NCBI GenBank assembly: GCA_013398615.1
Contig: VZSR01000642.1
Location: 583,121-647,120, forward strand
Length of the DNA: 64,000 nucleotides
Source: Brachypodius melanocephalos
Taxonomy: Eukaryota; Chordata; Aves; Passeriformes; Pycnonotidae
Direction of reading: 5' to 3'
The position numbers and the translations under genes are program-made. Below, piece by piece: positions 10,391 to 22,600 of this stretch (position 1 is the stretch's first letter; each line of letters begins with the position of its first letter). The notes under the pieces are model-generated. The model did no database searches. It was not told the DNA's origin and worked only from the letters and a program-made list of their open reading frames with translations.

Positions 10391-10834
10391 TGATGCCTTA
10401 AGTTTGAGCTTTCGTATTTTCAGGTTCTGTGCTGCCCAGGGGTGCAGTTCTGAGCCTCACATTCAGTGCTGGTGAGCTCTTCACAGAGCAGGGACACAAA
10501 ACAAATCCTTTTCCTGCTGCACACCAAGGACAACTTTCAGCCCCAAAAGCACAACCAAGGGTGGCTGAAGGGAGGAACAAGAAGGATGGGACCTCACAAC
10601 CTGAAGCTGGAATTGGACAATTAAACCCCAATATACAAATGGACCAAAACTTATAAAAATGTAAGACTTTGTGACCGTTTGTCCATTTTGTGACCATTCT
10701 TAGCCCACCTTGGGTGTAGCCCTGGTCAGGCCCTGTCCTTCCCGAGGTGGATCCTGGAGGCCTTTCAATAAATCCCTGCTTTATTCTCCAGCTCTGTCCA
10801 GTCTCTGTTCCAGGTCAGCCTTCCCAAGGCATCA
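10391..10834 (+). mobile_element. LTR family A, copy 2 (complete solo LTR)
   Basis: A 444-bp element starting TGATGCCTTAAG and ending CCCAAGGCATCA, giving TG...CA termini with inverted TGATGCC/GGCATCA ends. CTGG lies directly on both sides (10387-10390 and 10835-10838), a likely 4-bp target duplication. In the plus sense it has a TATAAAA at 10652-10658 and AATAAA at 10767-10772, the usual U3-R-U5 order, so I orient it plus. No internal retroviral genes accompany it, so it is a solo LTR. Copy 3 at 31497 is its reverse complement along its whole length. Confidence 0.85.
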
Positions 10835-12211
10835 CTGGGATAATCAAAGCAGTCATTAATCTTTAAGGGGATTCTGTTGGAGAGTGCTTTGGTTGGTGTC
10901 TCAGGTGTTTCATCACGTCTTTAGCTTTTTTTTTTCCCCAAATGTTAATTATATTTAGTGCAAAGATAATTTTTGATACAGGAAATGGCAGCTGAGTCTT
11001 TATGGGAAAGTGAGAGGATCATTTCTTGGAGCTCCCTGCTTTGACCTTTGTCCATGATCAGGTGATGGTTTCCAGGAACAGGGATGGAGAGGAAGATTTC
11101 CAGGTGTGATTCCTGTGCTGCTCCTTTCTCCTCAGAAAAGCTCAGCTATTCACAGCCACCATGGGTGCTGCTGGTTTGGGGAACATGTTTCATGTTTCAC
11201 TGAGCTGACAGGAGGGCAAAGCATTTTCCCTGTGCTGAAAGGAAGCCCTGGTGGCTAGGATCCTGAGGATGGAACTTCCCTCTCACCTGTCAGTTCTGTC
11301 AGCGTGTAACATGAGTTGTCAAAGTAGCTGCTGAAGGGGCAGATGGCAGAGCACTGTTGCTTGCTTCCTGGGAAGTTATGTAGTCTGGGAGCTTTTCTCC
11401 TTTCCTGGCTGATCCCTTTGCTGCTCTGGAACACAGGGTTTTGACTGAGGCAGGGATGTGTTCCCAGCCTGGGCTGGCAGTGCAGAAACCCTTCTCCTTC
11501 CAGATAGGGAATGGAACTCCAGCTGCTGCTCAGAGTGGCTGTAGCAGGTAATGCACAATAGTGCTGGGAAAGGAGAAGAGCAGAGATTGGAGTCAGAAGT
11601 TGGCACTAAAAGGGAGTAGATGGCGACAGTGGAGGGATGAGACTCACAGAGTTCATGTTTTTCACTGCTAGAGCATCTCTGCTTTATGTCCAAACAAGCC
11701 AAGGGACAGATTAGCTGAGTTAGCCATTAACTTTTAGGATGGAGACAATCAAGGTACTCTGAGTAAAAAAAAAATTAATTCCTGATACTAACTCTGTTTC
11801 TGTGCTTTGGTTCACAATAAAGCAAGTTTGTGCTGATTTCACTGACAGGATCACTGCTTGCAAAGCTCCAATAAACCCTGCTAATGTCTGCACCATCACT
11901 GCACTCAGGGTAGGGCTACAGCTTCTTTTTTTCCGTGTCTTCAAAATGTGAAGTGCTCCAACTTCTATTTTTAACTCTCCTAAGTGAAATGAGATTAAAC
12001 ATGCAGCAGTAGTCCTCAGCAGCAAGTGATTTTCCCAGAATGATTGTAGAAACCTGATAAACACAGATCTCTTTTATTGTAAGGGAACAGAGGGGGAGAA
12101 GAAAAGGCTGAGCACATGGTCTCCTAAGGGAATGACAGGTCATGTCACCAGTTCCAGGACTGTCACTCTGTCTGTCTCTCTTGTCCTGCTTTTACTCCCT
12201 CCCTTGAATTT

Positions 12212-12213
<2 letters not shown>

Positions 12214-12249
<36 letters not shown>
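12214..12249. repeat. Poly(T) tract
   Basis: 36 uninterrupted T. It may be the A-tail of an antisense retroposed fragment, but no body is recognised next to it. Confidence 0.9.
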
Positions 12250-12253
<4 letters not shown>

Positions 12254-14434
12254 ATTTACCATCTGGTATTTTCTGTCCTATCTGGATTTCTTTCTGCCTT
12301 TTATTTACCTCTCTGTCTTTAGCAGTAGTCCATTAAATGGCTTTCATCTCTTGAGGGTTCTTGCTTCTGAATCCAGCTCCTTCAGGACTGAAGAAGAAAC
12401 CATTTTAGACTGAATAATGTAAACATCTGTGTGTTCTCCGAGAAAACAGCTCCCTTCTGCTGAAGCAGAGTTCAGAGAGCACGAGTGTGTGCACATTCAT
12501 TTTGAAGGAGGTTGAACCTCTCAAACTCGTCTGTAATAAATGTTTAAGAACTACTGGAAATGTGACATTTTTTTCCCTCCACCCCAAGTGGCAAAATGCT
12601 TTCTAAACCACAGCAAAGAATTGGACGTGGTGGGGGAGAAAGCTGATGGCAAAGTCTGGGATGTTTTTTCCTTTGCTGTAATTCAGTAGAGTACAGGTCA
12701 GGTTGGACAATTTATATTTGTATTTTTAATTTCAGTATGTTTATATTTTCAGTCTTCCTATTTCACCCTTGTTGTTGCAAGTATATCTGCTATTAATAGA
12801 ACTTTTGTTTTGTTCAATGTTTTATCTCCCTCCAGCCCATCCAACCTATCTGTGCTCTCTGAGAAGCCCTTTCCATTGCCTTTTTTCTTGTATAACTCTT
12901 CCTTTTTCTGTTTTAAATAATCCAAGTGATTTGAAAACTTACTCAGGAAGGAAGGGCCGGTGCTTTTTTTTAATGTTTATTCCTTAAAATCCACGCTTGT
13001 AGTATCTACTCATAACCCGAGTCTGCAGGCATGGTTTGGGTATCTACCTCTGACTGATGTTATCCACGGGAGGGCATGTTCTGTTTTTGTTATTGTTTGT
13101 TCTTGTTTTGTAAGTGCTGTAAAGCCTAGACAGAGTAGGTCCAGGCTGAGTAATCCCAATGATTAGTTTGCCTTCAGTTTTCCTCCAGAGATTCTCAGTT
13201 TTCCTTCGGCTTGAAGATATTTTCTGGAGTGGGGGAGCCACTTGTTGGAGCCGAGCCCAGCGGGTTTCCAGGAAGCTCGATGTGACTGCGGGAACACGGC
13301 TCGGCTTGCGGCTCCTCTGGTGGCTGCCTGCTTTCATCAGCCTTTCATCCTCCTGCAGTCATCAGCTGCATCTTCACACCGCAGAAAGACGACACCTTCT
13401 GCAAAGAAATTTAGGAAGTGGTCTTTTATGGTGTTGGGAGTTCAAACAGGTCGTTTCTAGCAGCTGCACGGATTCCTGGCAGGGCAGGATAGAGAAAAAA
13501 TGTTGTGGTGGCTTCACATGCTTTTAAAAACTAATGCCAAGATCTCTTTTGTGTTCAGTTGTAAGCTAGGTAAAAAATAGCTGAGTATTCACTCTCCTGT
13601 GATTGAACTTTCAAGCAAAAAAGGAGTCATTTTAACAGAGAACATAGTTTGGTGAGCTTGCATGCAAAAAAAAAAAAGTGTTTAGGGGATTTCTGCTTGG
13701 TAGGAGCCTGGGAATTGTGGGGGTGAAGCTGGAGGAGTCAGTGAAGAAGCATGGGAGTGACCCATTGAGAAGAGCTTTTTCCTTCCATGTGCCCAATTGC
13801 CAAGTCTGTGTGGAATCAAGCTTAATAAGATCAGGAACACAGGAAGGATGTAATTTTGCCTGAAACTTCATCATCCACACACACACATTTTTCCCGTCTG
13901 CTGCAGTGGCAGTTCTGTAATTTTTTGCGTTGTGAGTCTTCCCATGCAAGGAGAAAGCTTGATGAAAATCAGAAGTCAAATTCAAAAATATTATCAAGCC
14001 TATTGAACCTCGGTTGACTTGGTGAGTGGGTTGGAATTTTAAAAAAAGGTTGGAATAAAAAAAAAAAGGTTGGAATAAAAAATCCTTGTTGCAGAAGAGC
14101 TGATACATACTAGAAAAAAAAGTAAGCTACAGAGTTTAATGTATTTATTAACCTCTTAATAGTTCACAGGTTTGATGGTTCTTTTCTCTTAGCAAACTGT
14201 TTTATTTCACTTTCAGCTTTCACTACAGCTCCATAAGAGGCAAATAAAAGTAATATTGGGGCATGATATAGAATGTGAATAAAAGGATTCATGTGATCTC
14301 CCATGGATTGGATGAAGACTTAAAAGATGAGTTAAAATCTTTCTACTTAGTGGTAGAAAGACTTAAAAGTATTAAGGGCGCTTGTGATTTCTCACCCAAA
14401 AATTTGTAAGGAGGGTGTAGAGGCCTCTAGTTCT

Positions 14435-14523
14435 TTGTTGTTGTTGTTGTTGTTGTTTGTGGGTTTGTTGGGGTTTTTTGTTTGTTTGTTTGGGTTTTTT
14501 TTGTTGTTGTTGGTTTTTTTTTC
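14435..14523. repeat. (TTG)n and T/G-rich simple repeat
   Basis: Seven or more TTG units followed by TTTG and T-runs. Confidence 0.85.
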
Positions 14524-17500
14524 CCCAAAAGATGGATCACCATTTCCAAGTGCAGACAGGCTGCAGTCTGTTGTATCTAATTTTATCTTAATTCTGATTC
14601 TCAAGAGAGCTCTTGGGCTGTAATAAACAGTGTTGGTGAGGCACAACCTACCAACCAGTTGAAAGACTCCACCACTGTCTCCAGAAACGTGGGAAAATCT
14701 TCTGGCCTTCTATCCAGGGACCATCTGTGGGAACAGCTCATTTATTCCTGGGCTGGATATCTCAGCAGCCCTTGGGAGAGTCGGGCTCCTACACACAAAG
14801 GAAGACCAGGAAACGTCAGGGTTGGGAAGATGTTGGATTCCCCCTGTCAGAAGGCTCTGACAAATAGCACAGTGTCAACAGCACTTGCGCTGTTCTGAGC
14901 TTTGCCCCCAGATCCAGTGAATGTTTTCTCCTGAGGCTGATAAATGAAAGATCCACGTTGGTGTCACCCAGAACGGGCTTTGTGTGGTGAAGATGTTGGG
15001 CTGAGTGAGGTTCCTTGGCATGTTCCTCTTCTCTGCAGCTGCTTCCACGTCTCCCTGCATGTATTCCTGGGGTCTGAGAAGTGGCTCCCAGGGTTCTGTT
15101 TGTCAAAGCACATGGGTGAGAAGGGCTGTGATGCAGGAACAGCCTTTTACTCCACCTCCCAAAAGCCTGAGGAGGAGAGTTCAGGAGCACTGTCCGTGCC
15201 ACTGAATTATTTGTTTCCTTGAGCTTGGGATCTCTTTGTGCTGCAGGCTGCAGTTCTGAGGGTCAGCTGGAGAAAATGCTGCCATGTCCAGCTTTTAGAG
15301 CTCCTCTGTGATGGTTGACAAGTAAGGTTTTATTTCTGAGCATGAAACGTGTTCTTTTTTCTTCCAGTGGGTTTTACCAGTTGTTGTTTCTCACTGGTAT
15401 TGCGTGCTTGTCAGGCTTTATTTCTCAGAAGAGATAATGAAGTCTGTTTTCCTGTTCTGTGTACCAGGGCACATGTCTGATGGATCTAATTAGGCTAATA
15501 CAAAGCTCTCCAGATTATCAAATATTGTTTCATTAAGGAAGTGGTATTTGAAGTCATATTTTTATTGGCTGAATTGTGTTTGAAGACATAGTGGGTACGT
15601 GTGGAAGGAGAGCACAAGGAGAATTCAGTATGACTGTTCTTGCTGTTCAAAAACATCTGCCCAGCCTCTGGAAATGAAAACATTGCCAGTCACTGAGGGC
15701 AGGATTTGTGTACCTGTAATATGACATACTGTCCATAAGCTGTCCTTTCTAGGAGGGAAAAGCAAAAGTATGTTTTATCAAATCACAAAATACATAATGC
15801 AAGGGAATTTTTAATATTTAGTGGTGTTGTCTTACAGACTCTAGTTTTGAAATAGGCTTTTCTTACTTAGACATTTAAGTGAATAGTCATGGTAAAGTTA
15901 ATTTACATTTTGCACTGGCATAGAACAGCTGTGATTCTATACATTCTTAAGAGAACTTTCCTGCTTTTTGTTAGGTAAAGACCTTTATGTTGAAATGGTA
16001 AATTATTTGTGATTACCAACAAAACCTGAAATTAGCTGATAGTATAAAGCCTCTATAACATAATGATGTGTCACTAGCAGTACAGTGACTGAAGGTATGG
16101 CAGTTATTCTGTACTTTAAGGTCTGTCTGGCATTGATTGGCGTTAATAAGATGTATCACTCTAGAACCAATGGTTTAATAGCATGAGAGGGAGACTTATA
16201 ATCAGACATATTTATCTCTCTCTCTAGTTAGAAGCACAGAAGAACCACTTCTAAATCAATCCTTAGAAATATCAATCAGATGTATGCACTATAATTTGAT
16301 ATTCTGTGTAATAAATGAGCATTGCTAAAAGTAATAGAAAGAACTGTTTGTAATGCTATGAAGAATATGACTGCAAATAGAATTTTTTTGCCAAGTTAAA
16401 TTAAAATATTTCCCTACGCTTCCCCAAGAAGAAAATTCTGAACTGAGGCCCTTCATACCAGTAATGGAGTAGAACTACATTTGTTTAAAGAATGGTTTGT
16501 GTAAATGTTCATGCAACAAGAGACTGAGAAGATCAGCAAAGACTTTAAATATTCTTTCATTTTTTGTCCACAGTGAAATGTTTCCAAGTTAAAGATGAAA
16601 AAGAGTACTAAAATCCGTTACTGTTCTTATGTGGCTTGAAAACTTACAGCTGGAGGGATTTGATGAGGAATTTCAAAGAAAATATGTCTTCATTAATTAA
16701 TATCTTCATGCAGCTCTAGCAAAATATAACTCATTGATTGTTTGTACCTACTTCCAATTAAACTTTTTAAAGGAATTTTAAGTAGTAGTCATATTTCCAA
16801 GAAGAGAGATTTTCTAGTCAGAATGATGAATTCCAAGGCTACATTATTTAAGATATACATTAGCTGATAAATACTCCTCCAAAATACAGTATAATGATTA
16901 CCTTTTTTGTTCTTGGCTGTGTGCAGTAAGTTTCTTTTATGTGTAAAGCAGAAAACCATCTATATTGTGTGTACACATGTACACGTGTGTGTGAGGGAGG
17001 TATAAATGATGATAATTATGACTAATTGATATAATTATGACTGATGGTTTCCTTCCTCTGGTTTTATGTGGCACTCTTTTGGTAAAAAACTATATCAGGA
17101 TGCTTATAATTATCAGGATGCAGAGTTTTTAAATGTAGCTGACACCAGACCTTAATTAATTGTCAGTCTCTTGATGATCTTTAGCAAATAGCCAGGTTGA
17201 GCTGTTTATTGTGTTCCTTATGCTTTAAATTTCGGGTTTGGTCATAAGCTTCCTCGTCTGGATACACTTCAAAGTCAGATTTGTATCACGTGTCAAGCAC
17301 AATAAGGAACTTTGTCTCTGCAATTTTTTATCAGCTCAGAAGGGCACTGCCAGAAATCTTGCTGCATCTTGCAAAAAGGGTTGTTGTGAAGAGAGTGAGG
17401 TTAAAAAAAAAATTCCAGAGGATTACAGATGTGTAATGTTTGAAGGTTATGAAATCAAGCCTAGAAAAGGGTGGCTGGTATCACCTTGAACCTGAATTAG

Positions 17501-19338
17501 GTTCACGTTTAACACAGATGAGCTCTTTTGCCATGACACCTTTGCTTCACTCAGTGCAGAGGACACAGTTTTGTGTTCTGGTTTCTTCTGAAACAGAAGG
17601 CAATTTTCTGCACAGCTGAACTGAGAAGAAAGCCTGCATCTGAACTTGATCTTGACAGGGCTTGCATAAGGTGCTGGGGTCTGTGCTTGTTGATTCACCT
17701 GCACTCCTCCCCGCATTCATATAAGCCAGCACAAGAGGAGTAGCTGGTGTGAAAAACATTAATGTGAAAAACATTAGTGTGAAAAGCATGAAAGCAGAAA
17801 CTACTCCACACTGCTGTTATTAGTGTAAGATGTGGCTGTAGCAAAGGACTGCAAGTGTGAATAGCTTTTCTTCTGAAAATGAAGTGTTGTTTTCACTTCC
17901 AGCTTAATGAGTTAGTACAGGATAATTACCTCCTAAGTTAAATATTTTTGATACAAAGCAAGCAGTATGTACCAATATGTCAAATGCCCTATAGAAAAGC
18001 CAGAATGGTGCACCAGGCAGCTCAGATTTTATAATAAAATCACAGATGCTCCTATTAAGCTGGAGCCTTAATACAGCCCTGGGTTTACTTGCAGTGTTGA
18101 TTGCCATTTCTTTTCTCAATCACATAACAGATGGCAGCTGATCTATTGTGAAAGCAAGGCAGGGCAGCTCATCCCTTGTAAACAAACACTACAAACACCT
18201 CAGATTTTAGATGAACACTGCCCAGTTTTGCACCCACCTGGCTAAAGGAATTTCCCCAAATGCCTGGAGTGCGGCTGTGGCAGTCAAGGAAGATTAAATG
18301 GGGGCAAATCCCAAGGACTGGCTGCACTTCACCTTGCTGTGCTCCCTGTGTGCTGCGAGGTGTTGTGTTCATTTTGGGGAAGTTGGATCCATTTTGTGTG
18401 AAAATGAAGCAAAAGCATCTGCCTGAGATGACAATGGGGAAACTTTACAGTTTCCTCTTTTCACTTCCCATCCTCTCTTCCTGGCCATATATAGTAGCAG
18501 CTAGTGCCTCTTTGGAAATGCAAATGCAAGGCTTTATCAGTTTTGAAAAAATAGATGGAAAAACTGAGTATCTGTATAAAAAGGGGGGTTTAGGAATAAG
18601 AACAGTTTCTGTTGCTGCACAGGGAGGAGTAAATGACCCCTTCCACTCCATTGCAAAATACAAATAAAGCCTGACAAAGTCCACCGAAGCTCTAAAAGGA
18701 GCTGGGGTTGAATTGCTAAAGCTTTTTGTGCCTTATGGATAGAATAATACAGATGAAAAAAAAGCAGTCGCATTTTGCATTTTGACTCTCCCTTGAAAGA
18801 CTGGTGCTCTTGCTGCTGCAGCCTCTGCTTTCCTGGTGCAGCGTTTACCAGTTTTGCTGCCTTGTTTGTGGTGTGGAGGTTGCAGATGAAACTGGGGATG
18901 TTGCAATGAGCTTCACTTGTTGTCCCCTCACTTATTTCAGCCCAGCCTCGTTTATCCCAGCGTTCCTGTTGCCATCAGGGCAGTGCCAGACGTGACACAG
19001 TGTTTGTAGCAGTGTCCATCATTTGGGAATGCCTCTGGCACAGTGGGGAAGGGGCCAGGAGGCAGGGAGAAGCCTCTGCTATCCCATACCAGGGCTGAAT
19101 TCCCAAAAGGAATTGCTGGAGCCAGCCCACTCCCCTCCAGCTGCTGTGGGGCAGGAATCTGGGCTAAGTAGTGGACACTTGCACACTGAGTTTTAATGAA
19201 AGGTGTCAGGTTATTTGCATAACTTTGTTTGTTTGTACAACCCCTTTAAGATCCAGTATTTGTCTAACCCTAAAGGTGTGACCTTTAAGTCCTCAGCTAA
19301 GCAAGCTTTTCCCTTTTATTCCCTTTGTTTTGCTACAG

Positions 19339-19620
19339 TCAATTGCTTCAGCAGACATGGATTTGAATCAGCTGGAAGCTTTCCTCACTGCCCAAACCAA
19401 AAAACAAGGCGGCATCACAGCAGATCAGGCTGCAGTCATTGCAAAATTTTGGAAGAACCACCGGACTCAAATCCACGAGAGCCTGATCAGTCAGAGCCGC
19501 TGGGATCATGGCCTGAAAAACATGAACTGGAGGGTGGACCTGAAGTCACAGCTGAGGCACATTGATCAGATAAACACTCCTGTTGCAATAGTTGAAATGG
19601 AACTGGGGAAAAATGGGCAG
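19339..19620 (+). CDS. COMMD1: COMMD1, exon 2
   Basis: 282 bases, phase 0 on both sides (acceptor CTACAG, donor GTAAGC), encoding residues 63-156. SIASADMDLNQLEAFLTAQT and KKQGGITADQAAVIAKFWKN form the rest of the helical N-domain. SQSRW and the NMNWRVD stretch start the COMM domain, with the tryptophan equivalent to human W124 present. TPVAIVEMELGKNGQ is the first COMM beta-strand pair. Of the human Cu(II)-site residues as I recall them, His101 and His134 are kept (His103 and His136 here), but Met110 is replaced by Ile112. Because the exon is phase 0 and divisible by three, skipping it would keep frame and leave a 97-residue product without most of both domains. Loss of this exon is the known canine copper-toxicosis allele. 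Confidence 0.97.
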
Positions 19621-22600
19621 GTAAGCTTCCTTCTGCAAAATATCTAAACCTGGTGTAGCTACATCTGCACTGAGGCATGGTAGCTATTGCTGAATTCACT
19701 GTGTCCAAATCAGGGCAGTTGATTTGTCACCACTGGCCCTTTAATGGACTTGAAATTGGGCTCCATCTTTGTGTACAAAGAAACATTCTGGGTGGCGAAT
19801 GCAAATTTTCCTCCTTTTTTCTTTTTTTTTTTTCTCCATATCTTCATACATGTATTGGCAGCTCTCTTGACATTAGACTTGAAAAAATCAGAGGATATAG
19901 AAATCAAACATGATCTTATAATTCAGTTTGTATACCACGCACTATAAATTCAATTAATCTTTTTTTTTTCTTTTAATTCAACATTAAAATTAGTTAAAAT
20001 ATGCAAAGTATGAACTGGAAAAGAATAAAGTTCACAAATTACATTTTAGAACAAATGGGGGGAAAGACTCCTTTTTATTTTACATAACACCCATTCTTAC
20101 GTTAGAAATACATCCTTATTACCTGTCACATTATGCAATCTGGCCTTATCTGCCTGAAAGATATCTCTCTATATATAGCTCTATCAGTGCTGAACACTGC
20201 CTTCCTTTTTTTATCTTTATAGTCCATTGGAATGTACAGCTAAAGGCACAGCTTCCCATCTTCGCGTTTACTGCTGTTTTCTAACAGGAAATGTGTTTCA
20301 TTTTGGTGTCTTTATCTCTCTGCAATGTTTCAGTAAATTTTAAAACCTCATTTCCTAGCAGTAGCTGCTGCAAATCATGCCATGAGCTGATTTGGGCATT
20401 TTGATGTTAACAGTGAACAGTTAGCAAGGTTCCTTGTATTTTATAGTGTTTTACTAGCAAGAGTACCTGAATTAGGGATACCTCAATCCATAGATCCACG
20501 CACATACCTGGAATATATGTGTGCATAGGAATGATTGAATTCCATCCTGAAGACCAGGATGAGCATACATGTGAGCTGGGATCTTCCAGAGACAGACGTT
20601 GTTGTTGGAGTCATTCCGTTAGCTCACCTTTATTTGCAGTCAGTGGAAGCTGATCCTCCCTGAGCCTTCCACTGGTGGATCTCTGCAGTGACCAACACAA
20701 TGATGGTGTGTGGCTTCAGGTTTTTTCCTGACCTCAAAGAAATGGAGTTTTCTGCTCAGGAGCTTGAGATTGAAAGTGATTGTGTTCTATAAGCAGCAAA
20801 TGGGAAAAGGTTGCTTTGAATAAAAAGGTTACAGGGAGCACATTGTAATGAGTACATCGAGTACATCAGTGAGCAAATGGGAGAAATACCTGCATCCATT
20901 AAAAAACGCATCCTTAACTCAGAATCACTGTTGTGCTTCAGAAGGGGATTATGTAGTTAGTGACTCCTGTTTTGAAGCTGTTTTGTTCCCCAGTAATGGA
21001 TTTTTACAGTAACATCAAGCAAGGACATTATATTTCTTTCACCCTCTGCAGAGAGAGTCAGGGGATGTGAACGTGGAGGAAGAATACACATTTTTGAGAC
21101 ACTGTAATGTCTCTTACCAAAGAGCCCCACAACAAAATGAAAATGGATTATTTTAGCAATGCCCCTCTGTGCTGCAAAGAGAAATGGCTGTCTAAATGCA
21201 TTTTTGAAACTGCCATCAAACACAATTTTGCCTCCTTCCCTAAGGATAGCAGTGAGCTGTGGCAAGCTTGACACTTGGTGTGAGTTAAACTGGTACTTAC
21301 CAAAACAACCATGGAATAATTAGCATTGTCACCACCTGAGTCAATGTGCATTTATTCTGAGGAGCTCTGGTTTCACACAGCCTTTAGCTGTGGATTCAGT
21401 CAGTTCTCTGCTGTAAATGTTTGGGTTGAGGCACTGTGCATCAAGCTGATGGAATGAGTTTTGGGAAACCACAGGGGTTTGGGGGCAATCCTGGAAAGAT
21501 TGGTCACTGAAACTCCTACTGGAGGTTGAATGAGTTGTTGCAGCCCGCCAACTTGAAACTGTCATGTTTTATAGTCTTCATAAGTATTTTTACTTTACTG
21601 TTAGCACATCTCTTTTAAATATCAAGCTCTGTAGCACATCAAATACACATGTAACCCTTCTTAAGTTTAGCAGAGAACATATTTTCTAAGAAGTTGTCAG
21701 CCATAGATGGGATTTGATAAATAATGAAGATGTGGCTTTGAAGAAGAAAGCTGGCTGATGATTCAGGAGTAAATTATTCACAGCAGACTGTTTTCATTTG
21801 GACACATGATAACAGGGGAATATAAAAATGCATTGATATGTAATGAATTGGCATTAATATTTCATGCTTCAGCAGCAGCAAAGAAATGCTCTGTAGAAAA
21901 TGAACCTTTCCAGAAGTCACCCTGATTCTTCTCAGTGTTTCTGGGTTAGGTTTAGATCTCTGCCCAGCAGAAGGCCAGGCTGCTTGGTGGAGCATCTGCT
22001 CCTTCTGCTTCAATAAATAACTTTGCTTCCTGCTTGCCTTCTCTGAATTTTAGTCAGTCAGCTCTTTCATGAGGGAAAGACTCTGTGTGTGAGATCTGAT
22101 GTGGGTGGGAATGGGGAACTGAAAGTGACTGCTTCATGAATGTCACTACACTGAGTTTATGTGAATTTTGTCAAATTTTGTAAATGTTTTCTGACTGGAG
22201 AGAGATGTTTCTGGGTTTGAGAATCCTGCACAACTTACATGCATTAAGTCTTGCTAGCCTTGCCATTACTGATAAGAGAAAAAAATGAACACTTTTCCCT
22301 AAGTGCTCTTAAAAACACTTCTGATGAGGAAAATTTGAAAATACCATGCTCTGAACTTTGAAAAATATGATTCAGGGTCTGTAAACTGGAGTTTGAACTC
22401 TTCTTCAGTAAAGATTTTACAGCAACATTAAAGGTTTCCTTTATGCTGCTGTTGTAGTCTTTACAGATCCTGGCAGATCTATGTTGAGATTAAAGGCAGA
22501 TGAACATGCTAGCCATCAGCTTTGAAAGCCCATTTTCTTTAACAATATGACTAAAAATAAAATGATAAAGCAGTTCCACTTTAGCCTGCATTTGCCTTCA

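Larger units (their letters stand above)
10835..19338. other. COMMD1 intron 1, right segment
   Basis: No gene is recognised. Contents include a 36-base T-run at 12214-12249, a CpG cluster near 13207-13310, a (TTG)n stretch at 14435-14523, a long AT-rich repeat-poor stretch at 15700-17240, and a short GTGTGAAAAACATTA tandem near 17748-17785. The acceptor for exon 2 is TTGCTACAG at 19330-19338. I found no Zrsr1-like retrogene such as the one in the mouse Commd1 intron. Confidence 0.7.

Noticed and set aside
10398..10697. 99-codon minus-strand open frame whose peptide resembles one at 31563-31907 on the plus strand, suggesting a conserved small gene family
   Set aside because: Both are antisense readings of the same LTR (copies 2 and 3 of family A). 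The similarity comes from the shared repeat, and no ATG-initiated conserved protein or splice context is seen.
13632..14108. 158-codon minus-strand open frame in intron 1
   Set aside because: No known domain, low-complexity F/K/N-rich ends arising from A/T runs, and no matching splice or promoter signals.
4458..19338. An intronic Zrsr1-like imprinted retrogene, as in mouse Commd1
   Set aside because: No zinc-finger/RRM splicing-factor frame is found in intron 1 on either strand. That insertion is a rodent feature.
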